Numbered from the stretch's first letter, positions 52,614 through 62,116 are shown. The stretch: DNA of 64,000 nt from Modicisalibacter coralii (GCF_004117855.1 NZ_QWBW01000025.1:1-64000), one strand, 5' to 3'. The notes: generated from the letters alone by a model not told the origin. Numbers and translations: made by a program.

Positions 52614-54185
52614 TCAGATCGTGAAGGTGGCGCGTTCCTGGGCGTCGAGCCGCTCGAGCAGGCCGGTCTCCCAGGCCAGATAACGGCGTGAGGCCTCCAG
52701 GTTGCCATCGTGGCGGTCGTGGACGAAGAACAGGAAGTCGATACAGTGCGCGTCGTCGGGTTCGTCGGGGGTGCGTGCCAGCGTGACGCCGGAGCTTTGC
52801 CAGTCGTCGAGGGCCGGCGCCAGCCAGCCGACGGGGGTGATCCCGCGCCAGGCGAGTTCGATGGCCAGGCAGGTGGCGCGTTCGGCATCGGCGACGAGGA
52901 CGATGTCGCGCCGGGTGTCGATCTCGGCGAGTTGCTCGTCGAGCAGCGCGCGGTTGACCCAGCGCGCCCCGGGCAGGTGACCGGCGCGATACTGCATGCC
53001 GGGCCGCGCGTCGAGACACAGTCTGGCCGGGTCCAGCGCCTCGGCGAGGTCGAGCGCCGGCGGTAGCATGGGCAGGGCGGTTTCATCGCCGCGTCGCGAG
53101 AGGTTTTGCAGGGCCGGCCAGTGCGTGCTGCCGCCACGCAGCCAGGCGACCTCCTGGCCCATCAGGGCCAGCCAGTGTGCCACCACCGGCGCCCGGCACT
53201 CGTCGTCGTCGAGCAGCACCAGGCGGGCACGCTGGACCCCGACCCAGTGGTCGGTGGCCTGGATCAGCTGTCCGCCCGGTGCGTGGATCGCACCGGCGGG
53301 GGCGTCACGGCGATGCTCCTCGGCGGTGCGCACATCGAAGACATAGGTGGTGCGGGTCTCGTCGGCTAGCCAGGCATCCAGGGTCGCGGCATCGATCGCC
53401 TGCGCCCCGCCGGATTCGGCGAGCCGGCGGGCGGCCGCGCCCAGCTCGGTTCCGGCCGCGATCTCGGCGGGATAGTCGCGCCGGCTGTCGTGTTCGAGCG
53501 ATAGCCCGGCCAGCCGCCAGCCCTGAGTGCCGTTCTCGAGGGCGTAGACCGGGTTCTCGATGCCCAGCCAGCGCAGGGTCTGGGCACCGATGATGCTGCG
53601 TGTGCGCCCGGCGCAGTTGATCACCACCGGGGTGGTGGTATCACCGGCGAGCAGGGTGGGAAGGCGCTTGGCGAGTTCGCCGTTGGGACAGCAGATGCTG
53701 GCGGGAATGTTCATCTTGCGGTATTCGGCGACGGGCCGGCCGTCGATGACATGCACCGGCTTGCCCGTGCGCTGCCACTCGTCCAGCGTGGCGGCCGCGA
53801 CCCCGGGGGTGTGGAAATGCTCGTGGACCAGTTCGCCGAACGTCTTGCTGACCACGTTGACGCCGGCGAACAGGCCGTAACCCGCCGCCTGCCAGCCCTG
53901 GGCGCCGCCTTCCAGCCAGGCCACGTCCCGATAGCCGAGGTCGGCCAGACACTGGGCCGCCCGTTGCCCTCGGCCCTCGCCATGATCGTCCAGTACCACG
54001 ATCGGCGCGGTGCGGCGCGGTACTAGACCACCGGCCAGTGCCTCGAGCCGGCTGAAGGGCAGGTTGACGGCGTGAAAGGGATGCCCCATGCCGTATTCGC
54101 CGAATTCACGGATATCGAGCAGGGCGATTTCCCGGCCGTCGTCGGCCAGCAGGCGCTTGAGCGTCCCGGGCGAGATGGCGTGCAT
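52614..54185 (-). CDS. Four-domain rhodanese-like sulfurtransferase
   Basis: The 523-residue protein holds four rhodanese-like units (roughly residues 5-105, 125-235, 255-360, 370-490). Unit 2 keeps a Cys in the active-site loop (VINCAGRTRS). In units 1, 3 and 4 the loop reads LDDHGEGRG, LDDDECRAP and VADAERATC, so these units lack a Cys at the catalytic position (unit 3 has Cys displaced). One active plus three structural units is the pattern seen in long sulfurtransferases. It would pass or accept sulfane sulfur. Translation overlaps the upstream dioxygenase gene by one base (TGATG). Confidence 0.85.
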   Translation of the reverse strand: MHAISPGTLKRLLADDGREIALLDIREFGEYGMGHPFHAVNLPFSRLEALAGGLVPRRTAPIVVLDDHGEGRGQRAAQCLADLGYRDVAWLEGGAQGWQAAGYGLFAGVNVVSKTFGELVHEHFHTPGVAAATLDEWQRTGKPVHVIDGRPVAEYRKMNIPASICCPNGELAKRLPTLLAGDTTTPVVINCAGRTRSIIGAQTLRWLGIENPVYALENGTQGWRLAGLSLEHDSRRDYPAEIAAGTELGAAARRLAESGGAQAIDAATLDAWLADETRTTYVFDVRTAEEHRRDAPAGAIHAPGGQLIQATDHWVGVQRARLVLLDDDECRAPVVAHWLALMGQEVAWLRGGSTHWPALQNLSRRGDETALPMLPPALDLAEALDPARLCLDARPGMQYRAGHLPGARWVNRALLDEQLAEIDTRRDIVLVADAERATCLAIELAWRGITPVGWLAPALDDWQSSGVTLARTPDEPDDAHCIDFLFFVHDRHDGNLEASRRYLAWETGLLERLDAQERATFTI

Positions 54186-54787
54186 CAGCGTTCCTCCGCC
54201 CGGCGCGTCTTCACGCCGATGTCCATGGTCCGGCAGGTTCCGGCCTCGAGGTCGAAGCTGGTGCGGCCGGTGAGCGTCTCGAGGGCACGGCCGTAGAGAT
54301 GCAGGTGGCGGATCGGCCGGTCGCCGTCGATGCGCACCGAGTGAATGTCGTCGCCGAGCAGCGCGATGCCGCTACCGGGCCCGACGATGTGGCGCTCGGC
54401 TTCTTCCAGTCGTGCGCGGCCGGGCTGGCTGCCGTCGTCGAGCCGACGATACAGGGTATTGCACTCCTCGCCCTCGACCGCGGCGATGCAGGCCCAGGTG
54501 GTGTGGTCGTGGGGCGGAATGCGCTTGCCGGGACGCATGACGTTGAGATAGAGCGCGACGCTCTGGTCGTCGCCCTGATCGATCAGATAACGGGCCTGGT
54601 GCTCGTCGGCGGCCGGCGGCGGGTAGTCGGCCTCGTTCCATAGCTCGTGGCGCGCGGCCAGTTGCTTGAGTGCGGCGAGGACGCTGTCCAGGGTGGCGCG
54701 GTCGACGGGGCGGTCGGCGATGGTCTGGCGAACGTGTCGCAGGGTCTCGGCGACGGCCTGCCGACGAGTGGCGGAAGCGGTTTCCAT
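54185..54787 (-). CDS. Thiol dioxygenase (cysteine or 3-mercaptopropionate type)
   Basis: The 200-residue cupin oxidises a small thiol to a sulfinate with oxygen and non-heme iron. The three-His site is visible: [18 protein letters not shown] (His-x-His) and [11 protein letters not shown] (third His). RHLHLYG near the C-terminus holds the conserved His-Tyr region of this family. Whether the substrate is cysteine or 3-mercaptopropionate cannot be told by eye. Start at 54787 is preferred to a GTG 30 bases upstream. It is first in the operon dioxygenase - rhodanese - lyase, divergent from a LysR gene. Confidence 0.88.
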   Translation of the reverse strand: METASATRRQAVAETLRHVRQTIADRPVDRATLDSVLAALKQLAARHELWNEADYPPPAADEHQARYLIDQGDDQSVALYLNVMRPGKRIPPHDHTTWACIAAVEGEECNTLYRRLDDGSQPGRARLEEAERHIVGPGSGIALLGDDIHSVRIDGDRPIRHLHLYGRALETLTGRTSFDLEAGTCRTMDIGVKTRRAEER

Positions 54788-54829
54788 GAGCAGTTCCGTA
54801 GTTGGCGAAGTCGTCACTACGGTACTGCA

Positions 54830-54855
54830 CTACACTTTATAATTATAATAAGCTT
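54830..54855. promoter_or_regulatory. LysR-type operator between the divergent dioxygenase and lysR genes
   Basis: The 100 bp gap is strikingly AT-rich for this genome. TTATAATTATAA (54837-54848) is a perfect palindrome inside a longer dyad, and TATAAT-like -10 hexamers overlap it on both strands. It may bind the LysR protein and control both directions. Confidence 0.55.
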
Positions 54856-54887
54856 TTGGCGTCTATGTATAAACAGGGTTTAAGTAT

Positions 54888-55775
54888 ATGCGCCACCTGG
54901 ATCTCTCGCTGCTGCGCACCTTCGTGGCGATCTGCGACGAGGCGAACTTCGCCAAGGCTGCGCTCAAGGTGCACAAGTCGCAACCGGCCATCAGCCAGCA
55001 GATGGGCCGCCTGGAAAGCGAGCTGCAGGTGGCGTTGTTCGTCAAGCGCGGCCGTCAGAAGCAGTTGACGCCGGCGGGCATCCGGCTGGCCGAGTATGCC
55101 CGCCGGCTGCTGGCCCTGCACGACGAGCTGTGGGCGACCCTGCACGATCAGGAACTCAGCGGGCCGGTGCGCATCGGCGCGCCGGCCGACATCGCCGATA
55201 CGGTGCTACCCAACATCCTGCAGCGTTTCGCGCGGGCCAACCCCCGCCTGTCGATGGCGATTCACGTCGGCCGCAGTCCCGACCTGATGGACATGCTGTT
55301 CGCCGGCGAGCTGGACCTGACCATCTCCACTCGGGCGGTGGCGGGGTATCCGCACCTGCTGCTGCGTAGCTCGCCGGTGGTGTGGATCGCCGCCAGCGAC
55401 TACCGGCTCGATACCGCCGGCTCGCTGCCGCTGGTGCTGGCCGACGAGCCCAGCATCTTCCGGCGCCTCGCCCTGGAGGCCCTGGATCGCCAGGGCTGCG
55501 ATTACAAGGAAAGCTATGTCGCCCCCAATCTGGCGGGCATCAAGGCGGCGGTGCGCGCCGGGCTGGGCATCACGGCGCGCAGCATCGAGATGGTCACGCC
55601 CGAGTTTCGCGTGCTGGGGGAGCGCCAGGGGTTGCCGGCGCTGCCGGACATCAACTTCTACCTCTACCTGCGCGACGACAACCCCAGCGAGGCGGCCAGC
55701 AAGCTCTACCAGCTACTCGCCAGCCAGGTCGGCGGGCGTGCCTCGTCGACCCAGGAGCCCGAGCCGGGGGCCTAG
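54888..55775 (+). CDS. LysR-family transcriptional regulator
   Basis: The 295-residue protein has an N-terminal winged HTH (residues 1-65, LDLSLLRTFVAICDEANFAKAA, SQPAISQQMGRLESEL, FVKRGRQKQLTPAG) and a C-terminal ligand-binding domain of periplasmic-binding fold. It is divergent from the thiol dioxygenase operon, the usual position for a regulator of that operon. At its 3-prime end it overlaps the convergent tctA2 gene by four bases, so it may also act on that transporter. The inducer is unknown. Confidence 0.93.
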   Translation: MRHLDLSLLRTFVAICDEANFAKAALKVHKSQPAISQQMGRLESELQVALFVKRGRQKQLTPAGIRLAEYARRLLALHDELWATLHDQELSGPVRIGAPADIADTVLPNILQRFARANPRLSMAIHVGRSPDLMDMLFAGELDLTISTRAVAGYPHLLLRSSPVVWIAASDYRLDTAGSLPLVLADEPSIFRRLALEALDRQGCDYKESYVAPNLAGIKAAVRAGLGITARSIEMVTPEFRVLGERQGLPALPDINFYLYLRDDNPSEAASKLYQLLASQVGGRASSTQEPEPGA

Positions 55776-57280
55776 CCCCTGGCGGTGCGGCGCTGCAGCA
55801 CATAGCGCTTGCCGAGCGGCCAGAGCAGAAATCCCAGCGTGAACAGCAGCATCGTCGCGCTCAGCGGCTGGGTGAAGAAATAGCTCGGCGAGCCCTGCGA
55901 CAACGACATGCTCTGGAAGAAGGCGCGCTCGATCACCGGCGCGAGCACCAGGGCGAGGATGAACGGCGACAATGGCACCTGCATGCGGTTGAAGCCGAAG
56001 CCGATGACGCCGAAGGCCAGGGCGACCAGGATGCCGAAGACGCTGTTGCCGATGGCGAAGGCGCCGGTGAAGCACAGCCCGGCGATCGCCGCGGTCAGCA
56101 ACGGCTGGGGAACGGCGCGGATCAGGTTGGGCACGATGCGCGCCAGCAGCAGGCCCACGGGGAACATCAGCAGATTGGCGATCACGAAACAGATCACGAT
56201 CAGGTAGGCGACGTCGGGGCTGTTGCTGAACAGGCCGGGGCCCGGTCGCAGGCCCTGGATCAACAGGGCGCCGAGGAACAGTGCCGAGGTCGAGTTGCCG
56301 GGGATGCCCAGCGACAGCAGCGGGACCATCGAACTCGAGACCACCGAGTTGTTGGCCGCCTCCGGCGCGGCGATACCTTCCGGGAGCCCCTGGCCGCAGC
56401 GCTCGCCGAAGCGCCGGCGGACGCGCTCGTAGGCCATGTAGATCGCGACCAGCATGCCCGCTCCGGGCAGGATGCCCACCAGGTTGCCGAGGGTCGTCGC
56501 GCTCAGCCAGGTCGGCAGCAGCCGGCGTATCAGGCCCCAGGGCAGCAGCATGTCGGTGAAGCGGATCGGGCTCTGCCGGGACGCACTCGCGACCTCGTCG
56601 CCCGGCTTGGCGATGAGCATCTCGATGACCACACTCAGGCCGAACAGGCCGATCAGGATCGGCGTCAGCGGCAGACCCTCGAAGAGCCAGAAATTGCCGA
56701 ACGTGAAGCGCGGAAAGCCGGATTCGGGACTCATGCCGATCATCGCCACCAGCAGACCGAGCAGGCACGACAGCGCGCTCTTCATGGCGTTGCCGGCGCC
56801 CATGCCGATCACCGTGGAAAGCCCCAGCACGCTCAGCGAGAAGTATTCGGCCGGCCCGAACTGCAGGGCATAGCGGGCCAGCAGCGGGGCGAAGAACAGC
56901 AGGATCAACGCCGAGATCACCCCGGCGAACGCCGAGCTGTAGGTGGCGATACCCAGCGCTCGGCCGGCCTCGCCCCGTTGGGTCATGGCATAGCCGTCGA
57001 TGGCGGTCAGCACCGAGGAGGCGGTGCCGGGGATCTTCAGCAGGATGGCCGGGAAGGCGCCGCCGAAGCAGGCCGAGCAGTACACGCCCACCAGCAGCGG
57101 GAAGGCGATGTCGGAGGGCATGGCGAAGGTGACCGGCACCAGCACGGCCAGGGTGATGGTGTCGTTGAGGCCGGGGATGGAGCCGACGATCAGGCCGAGC
57201 GTGACGCCGGCCAGCAGACTCAGCAGCGGCCACAGGCTGATGGCGTGAAGGCCCGCTTGCAACAGGGCAGCATAATCCAT
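55772..57280 (-). CDS. TTT transporter large permease subunit (TctA family), second system
   Basis: The 502-residue protein has about 12 spans. Signatures are GLIVGSIPGLNDTITLAVLVPVTF, VYCSACFGGAFPAILLKIPGT, the second repeat GILPGAGMLVAIYMAYE, IAAPEAANNSVVSSSMVPLLSLGIPGNSTSALF. It is a TctA paralogue of the one at 22.7-24.2 kb and clearly diverged from it, so the substrate is likely different. The gene lies downstream of tctB2 and tctC2. Confidence 0.94.
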   Translation of the reverse strand: MDYAALLQAGLHAISLWPLLSLLAGVTLGLIVGSIPGLNDTITLAVLVPVTFAMPSDIAFPLLVGVYCSACFGGAFPAILLKIPGTASSVLTAIDGYAMTQRGEAGRALGIATYSSAFAGVISALILLFFAPLLARYALQFGPAEYFSLSVLGLSTVIGMGAGNAMKSALSCLLGLLVAMIGMSPESGFPRFTFGNFWLFEGLPLTPILIGLFGLSVVIEMLIAKPGDEVASASRQSPIRFTDMLLPWGLIRRLLPTWLSATTLGNLVGILPGAGMLVAIYMAYERVRRRFGERCGQGLPEGIAAPEAANNSVVSSSMVPLLSLGIPGNSTSALFLGALLIQGLRPGPGLFSNSPDVAYLIVICFVIANLLMFPVGLLLARIVPNLIRAVPQPLLTAAIAGLCFTGAFAIGNSVFGILVALAFGVIGFGFNRMQVPLSPFILALVLAPVIERAFFQSMSLSQGSPSYFFTQPLSATMLLFTLGFLLWPLGKRYVLQRRTARG

Positions 57281-57314
57281 GGAGTCGGTTCTCGTTGGGG
57301 ACGGTCGGCCCGGG

Positions 57315-57770
57315 TCAGTCGAGGAAGAGACCGAAGACCGGCCCGGTCAGGGGAACGCCGAGCAGGCTGCCGAAGAGAACGCCCAGCCCGAGGGTGAACA
57401 GCAGTGCCACCAGGGCGAGCTTGGCGTTCGGCGATTGACCCATGAGCCAGGCGCAGCCGAAGAACAGCGCCCACAGGCCCGCATCGGCGCCCACGGCGGT
57501 GAACAGCCAGCAGGCCAGCGCGAGTATCGCCGCGCCCCGCAGCAGCCGCGTGGCGACGATGCCCCGGGTGTCGCTGGGGTGGCCGGGGAACAACCACAGC
57601 CCGATCGCGCAGGGGATCAGCAGCCAGCCCAGGATCAGCGGCACGGCGGCGGCCGAGGCCGGATAGTCGTCGGCCAGCGTCAGCACGCCGATCGCCAGGG
57701 CCAGGCAGAGTGCCGACAACACCCTGTCCAGCCAGTGGCCGGACAGGGGGGAGAGGCGTTGGCGGATCAT
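57315..57770 (-). CDS. TTT transporter small membrane subunit (TctB family), second system
   Basis: The 151-residue protein has about four hydrophobic segments, with LDRVLSALCLALAIGVLTLA, YPASAAAVPLILGWLLIP, ALFFGCAWLMGQSPN and LVALLFTLGLGVLFGSLLGVPLP-like ends. This matches the TctB family in size and layout. Start at 57770 overlaps the tctC2 stop by four bases, so the genes are coupled. Longer frame upstream rejected. Confidence 0.88.
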   Translation of the reverse strand: MIRQRLSPLSGHWLDRVLSALCLALAIGVLTLADDYPASAAAVPLILGWLLIPCAIGLWLFPGHPSDTRGIVATRLLRGAAILALACWLFTAVGADAGLWALFFGCAWLMGQSPNAKLALVALLFTLGLGVLFGSLLGVPLTGPVFGLFLD

Positions 57771-58723
57771 GACTGGGTATCCAGCATGGGCAGCACTTTC
57801 TGCATCTTCTGGGCGGTGGTGTCGAGATAGCGGCTGAATGCCTCGCCATCGCGATAGTCGACCTTGTAACCGGCGTCGTTCATGCGCTCGACGAACGTCG
57901 GCGAGGTCAGCACCTGCTGCAACCGTGACTCCAGTTCGGCTTCGACATCGTCGGGCAGGCCCGCCGGGGCGGCGATGCCGCGGAAGGTGCCCCACTGGAA
58001 GTCGTCGCCGGTCGCTTCCTGGTAGGTCGGCACGTCGGGGGCGAGATCGCTGCGCTGGCCGTCCATCACGGCGAGGATGGTGATGTTGCCGTCCTGGGCG
58101 GGGCCGACGGCTTCGCCCAGCGACATGAAACTGACCTGGACGTGACCGCCCATCAGTTGCTGCAGCTGCATGGCGGCGCTGGCGTTGTGCACGAAGCGGA
58201 ATTCGAGCCCCTCCTGCTGGGCCAGTGCCAGGGCCGCGATGTGGTGCGAGGTGCCGTTGCCCGGCGTGGCGACGCTGACGCCCCCGTCGGCGGCGGCGTC
58301 CAGGAAGTGCTTCAGGTCGCTCAATTCGCTGTCCGCGGCGGTGACGATCACCTCGGGGTCGAGGTTGTAGAGGGCCAGGGGCGTGAAGCTGTCGACCGAA
58401 TAGCTGACCGGCTTGGTCAGGGAGTTGTTGATGATCGACGAGGTCATGGCCAGCAGGGTATAGCCGTCCGCGGGGGCCGAGCTGACATACGTCTGGCCGA
58501 TCACGGCGCCGCCGCCGGGCATGTTCTTGACCACGAACTTGTGCCCGTCGAACGCCTCGGGCGCGTTGTCGGCGATCAGCCGGCCGGTGACGTCGACGGC
58601 GCCGCCGGAGGCGAAGGGCACGACGTAATTGACGTTCTTCTGCGGGTAGTCGGCGGCCTGCAGGACACCGCTGGCGCTCAGGGCGACGATGGCCAGGGTC
58701 AGGCGGGCATTGATCAGGGGCAT
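57767..58723 (-). CDS. TTT transporter substrate-binding protein (Bug/TctC family), second system
   Basis: The 318-residue protein has a signal peptide (ending LQAADY) and the Bug/TctC fold: NVNYVVPFASGGAVDVTGRL, VVKNMPGGGAVIGQTYV, ATPGNGTSHHIAALAL, and LMGGHVQVSFMSLGEAVGP. Its ligand loop (PFASGGAVD) is the Bug-type variant, unlike the ADPGGGWD loop of the first system. The upstream region (58724-58933) includes an AT-rich stretch and is shared with the divergent sodC gene. Substrate unknown; the adjacent LysR and thiol genes raise a sulfur-compound or organic acid link. Confidence 0.9.
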   Translation of the reverse strand: MPLINARLTLAIVALSASGVLQAADYPQKNVNYVVPFASGGAVDVTGRLIADNAPEAFDGHKFVVKNMPGGGAVIGQTYVSSAPADGYTLLAMTSSIINNSLTKPVSYSVDSFTPLALYNLDPEVIVTAADSELSDLKHFLDAAADGGVSVATPGNGTSHHIAALALAQQEGLEFRFVHNASAAMQLQQLMGGHVQVSFMSLGEAVGPAQDGNITILAVMDGQRSDLAPDVPTYQEATGDDFQWGTFRGIAAPAGLPDDVEAELESRLQQVLTSPTFVERMNDAGYKVDYRDGEAFSRYLDTTAQKMQKVLPMLDTQS

Positions 58724-58933
58724 GGGTGGGTCCTTGGTTGTGTTGTGTGGAGAGGACGGATCAACGCTATCGCCGAAAAGTTATGTCATCAATTAAATAA
58801 ATGGCAGAAAAATATAAACATTGCTTACCTCTCTACCGCGGCCCCCTTGGCGGCCTGCCGCGGGTGGTCAGCCGTCGGTGTGTCGACTAGCCTGAGATCG
58901 CACACGCGATCACGAACCGGGAAGGAGGGAGAC

Positions 58934-59464
58934 ATGCGTTTGTCGCAATGGATGCTGGGCCTGGGGCTCGCCGCGCTGACCACGACCGGGGCCCATGCCG
59001 CGACCACCGTCGAGATGCATGCGGTCTCGGCCGACGGGGTCGGCGAGTCGATCGGTACCATCACCGCCGAGAAGACCCCGTGGGGCGTCGAGTTCACGCC
59101 CGACCTGAAGGGGCTGGAAACTGGCATGCACGGCTTCCACCTGCACCAGAACCCGAGCTGCGAACCGGCCGAGAAGGATGGCGAGACCGTTGCCGCGGCA
59201 GCAGCGGGCGGGCATTTCGATCCCGAGGAGACCGGCACCCACCAGGGGCCCTACGGCGAAGGCCATCTGGGTGACCTGCCGTTGCTCACGGTCGATGCCC
59301 AGGGCACCTCGACGACGCCGGTACTGGCGCCGCGGCTGACCATGGACGACCTGGCGGGTCATGCGCTGGTGATCCATGCCGGCGGCGACAATTACAGCGA
59401 CGATCCGCATCTCGGCGGTGGCGGCGCGCGGGTCGCCTGCGGGGTGATCGAGACGACGCAGTAA
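58934..59464 (+). CDS. sodC: Cu/Zn superoxide dismutase, periplasmic
   Basis: The 176-residue protein has a signal peptide of about 22 residues (ending GAHA) and the SodC barrel. Copper ligands are in GFHLHQNPSC and VIHAGGDNYSDDP, bridging and Zn ligands in AGGHFDPE and GEGHLGDLP, and the disulfide partner in GARVACGVIE. It removes periplasmic superoxide. AAGGAGG precedes the start. It is divergent from tctC2 and convergent with yheV. Confidence 0.95.
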   Translation: MRLSQWMLGLGLAALTTTGAHAATTVEMHAVSADGVGESIGTITAEKTPWGVEFTPDLKGLETGMHGFHLHQNPSCEPAEKDGETVAAAAAGGHFDPEETGTHQGPYGEGHLGDLPLLTVDAQGTSTTPVLAPRLTMDDLAGHALVIHAGGDNYSDDPHLGGGGARVACGVIETTQ

Positions 59465-59507
59465 GTCAGCGTCTCGCGCACCGCAACGACCCACGAACGG
59501 AGACGCA

Positions 59508-59530
59508 GCGGCCGGGCATTGCCCGGCCGC
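59508..59530. terminator. Hairpin between sodC and yheV
   Basis: A perfect 10 bp stem (GCGGCCGGGC / GCCCGGCCGC) with a three-base loop lies between these convergent genes. The following run is TTGACGTT, so it is only moderately terminator-like. Confidence 0.65.
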
Positions 59531-59564
59531 TTGACGTTGCTGTGGAATCGATTCGCGGGGGGAT

Positions 59565-59807
59565 TCAGCTCTTGGGGTCGAGGATGCGCACCGGCTGCAC
59601 GCTGTTGTCGTGCTCCTCCTCGCGCGGCTGGTTGACGCGGGTGCTGAGTTCCGGGGCGTCCTGCTCCTCGATCGGCAGCTGCTCGAAGAAATCGCAGGCC
59701 ACGCAATCCCGATAGCGGATGCCGTTCTGCTCCCAGGTGCGGACCCGGTCCATGGCGGCGCAGCGCGGGCAGATGGCACCGGCGATGAAGCGTTTCTGAA
59801 CGGCCAT
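59565..59807 (-). CDS. yheV: YheV-family zinc-ribbon protein
   Basis: The 80-residue product has a zinc ribbon (residues 8-45) with CPRCAAMDRVRTWEQNG and CVACDFFEQLP, the two CxxC knuckles, after a MAVQKRFIAGAIC start. The C-terminal half is charged and unstructured. YheV-type genes lie near prlC in gammaproteobacteria, and here it follows prlC on the same strand (63 bp gap). Function unknown. Confidence 0.85.
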   Translation of the reverse strand: MAVQKRFIAGAICPRCAAMDRVRTWEQNGIRYRDCVACDFFEQLPIEEQDAPELSTRVNQPREEEHDNSVQPVRILDPKS

Positions 59808-59870
59808 GAGGCCTCCTCTATGACGTCGCCGCGCCTCGCAGGGCGCGGCGGCTGGATGAATGACGCCGGT

Positions 59871-61922
59871 TCAGGCGGCGCGGATGCCGCTGTGGCGCAG
59901 CAGCGGCTCGACGCTGGGGTCGCGGCCGCGGAACGCCTTGAACAGCTCGGCGGCGTCGCGCGAGCCGCCCTGCTCGAGGATCTCCCGGCGGAAGCGCCGG
60001 CCGGTCTCGGGGTCGAACACACCGGCTTCCTCGAAGGCACTGTAGGCGTCCGCCGAGAGCACTTCCGCCCACTTGTAGCTGTAGTAGCCCGCCGCGTAGC
60101 CGCCGGCGAAGATGTGGCCGAAGCTGTTCTGGAAGCGGTTGAAGTCGGCCCGCGGGACCACCGAGTAGCGGTCGCGCACCGCGTCGAGCAGCGCCTGGAT
60201 GTCGGCCGCCGAGGGGGATTCCAGTTCGTGGTGCAGGCGGAAGTCGAACAGCGAGAACTCGAGCTGGCGCAGCATGCCCATCGCCGACTGGAAGTTGCGC
60301 GCCGCCTGCAGCTTGCCGAGCAGGTCGTCGGGCAGGCGCTCGCCGGTGTCGACGTGGGCGGCGATCATGTCCAGCCCCTCGCGCTCCCAGCAGAAGTTCT
60401 CCATGAACTGGCTGGGCAGTTCGACGGCGTCCCAGGCCACGCCGTTGATGCCGGAAACGTCGGCGACGGTCTGGCGGGTCAGCATGTGATGCAGGCCGTG
60501 ACCGAACTCGTGGAACAGCGTGGTCACCTCGTCGTGGGTGAGCAGCGCCGGCTTGCCGCCCACCGGGCGGGTGAAGTTGCAGGTCAGGTAGGCCACCGGC
60601 AGCTGCAGGCTGCCGTCCTCGCGCTGGCGCCGCACCCGGCACTCGTCCATCCAGGCGCCGCCGCGCTTGCCCTCGCGGGCGTAGAGGTCGAGATAGAAGC
60701 CGGCGATCGGCGTCTCGCCGTCGCGGATCTCGAAGTAGCGCACGTCGTCATGGTAGCGCGGGGCCTGGTCGTTCTCGACGAACTGCACGCCGTAGAGGCG
60801 CTCGGTGACCTTGAACAACCCGTCGATCACCTGGGGCACCGGGAAGTAGGGGCGCAGCTGCTCCTGGGAGATCGCGTAGCGCGACTCGCGAAGCTTCTCG
60901 CTGGCGTAGCCGACGTCCCAGGGCTCGAGATGCTCGAGGCCGAGCGATTCCTTGGCGAAGGCCTCGAGCTCGTTGAACTCCTCCTGCGCCTGCGGGTGCG
61001 CGCGCTCGGCGAGATCGCCCAGGAAGCCGAGCACCTGATCGGGGGTGTCGGCCATCTTGGTGGCCAGCGAGAAGTCGGCGTAGGTGTCGAAGCCGAGCAG
61101 CCGGGCCAGTTCCTGACGCAGGGCGAGGATCTCTTCCATGACCGGCGCGTTGTCGAACTCGCCGGCGTTGGGGCCGTGTTCGGAGGCGCGGGTGACGAAG
61201 GCGGTGTAGACCTCGCGGCGCAGCTCGCGGTCGGCCGCGTAGGTGATCACCGGGAAGAAGCTGGGGAAGTCGAGGGTGATCCGGTAGCCTTCGACGCCCT
61301 TGGCCTCGGCGTTGGCCGCGAGGGTGTCCAGCGCGCTCTGCGGCAGGCCGTCGAGGGCGGCCTCGTCGGTGACGTCCTTGTGCCAGGCCTGGGTGGCATC
61401 GAGCACCTGATTGGAGAAGGTGTTGGTCAGCTCGGAGAGCCGCGCCATGATCTCGCCGTAGCGACGCTTGGCATCGGCCGGCAGGTCGACGCCGGCGAGC
61501 CGGAAGTCACGCAGGGTGTTGTCGATCGAGCGCTGCTGGGCGGCGTCGAGCTCGGCGTATTCCGGCGAGTCCTTGAGTGCCTGGTAGGCGCGGAACAGGC
61601 CCTCGTGCTGGCCCAGCCAGGTGCCGTATTCGGAGAGCTTGGCCAGGCAGGCCTGGTAGGCGTCGCGCAGCGCCGGGTTGTTCATGGTGCCGTTCAGGTG
61701 GGAGACCGGTGACCAGGCCTGCGAGAGGCGGTCGTTGAGCTCTTCCAGCGGCAGGGCGAGCGATGCCCAGGTCGGCGTGCCGTCGGCGGCGCGCTCGGCG
61801 ATGCGTTCGATCTCGGCGCGGTTTTCGTCGAGGATCTGCTCGATCGCCGGGACCACGTGTTCGGGCTGGATCTCGGCGAAGGGGGGCAGGGCATGGGGTT
61901 CGAGCAGGGGATTGCGGGACAT
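59871..61922 (-). CDS. prlC: Oligopeptidase A (M3 family)
   Basis: The 683-residue cytoplasmic zinc peptidase degrades peptides, including signal peptides. It has TTLFHEFGHGLHHMLTRQ (HExGH zinc site), and GINGVAWDAVELPSQFMENFCW, GGYAAGYYSYKWAEVLSADAY, and the DPETGRRFRREIL region. Length equals E. coli OpdA (680). I start at 61922, with a family-like MSRNPLLEPHALPPF, rejecting 31 upstream codons. yheV follows. Confidence 0.97.
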   Translation of the reverse strand: MSRNPLLEPHALPPFAEIQPEHVVPAIEQILDENRAEIERIAERAADGTPTWASLALPLEELNDRLSQAWSPVSHLNGTMNNPALRDAYQACLAKLSEYGTWLGQHEGLFRAYQALKDSPEYAELDAAQQRSIDNTLRDFRLAGVDLPADAKRRYGEIMARLSELTNTFSNQVLDATQAWHKDVTDEAALDGLPQSALDTLAANAEAKGVEGYRITLDFPSFFPVITYAADRELRREVYTAFVTRASEHGPNAGEFDNAPVMEEILALRQELARLLGFDTYADFSLATKMADTPDQVLGFLGDLAERAHPQAQEEFNELEAFAKESLGLEHLEPWDVGYASEKLRESRYAISQEQLRPYFPVPQVIDGLFKVTERLYGVQFVENDQAPRYHDDVRYFEIRDGETPIAGFYLDLYAREGKRGGAWMDECRVRRQREDGSLQLPVAYLTCNFTRPVGGKPALLTHDEVTTLFHEFGHGLHHMLTRQTVADVSGINGVAWDAVELPSQFMENFCWEREGLDMIAAHVDTGERLPDDLLGKLQAARNFQSAMGMLRQLEFSLFDFRLHHELESPSAADIQALLDAVRDRYSVVPRADFNRFQNSFGHIFAGGYAAGYYSYKWAEVLSADAYSAFEEAGVFDPETGRRFRREILEQGGSRDAAELFKAFRGRDPSVEPLLRHSGIRAA

Positions 61923-62116
61923 AGACGGAAATCCTTGTCGACAACGAGCGTTGGGCCATAGATGCGGGCAGGTCGGCGGGCTTTCAACGGGCGACGACGA
62001 CACGTCCAGGTGCATTGGCCGCCGGGGGCGGGCCTGCTAGTCTTGCGCCTTTCGACAAGCACGCATCGCGACGGGCGGGCATCGGTCGTCGGCGCCAGAT
62101 TTAAGGATAGGGGATC

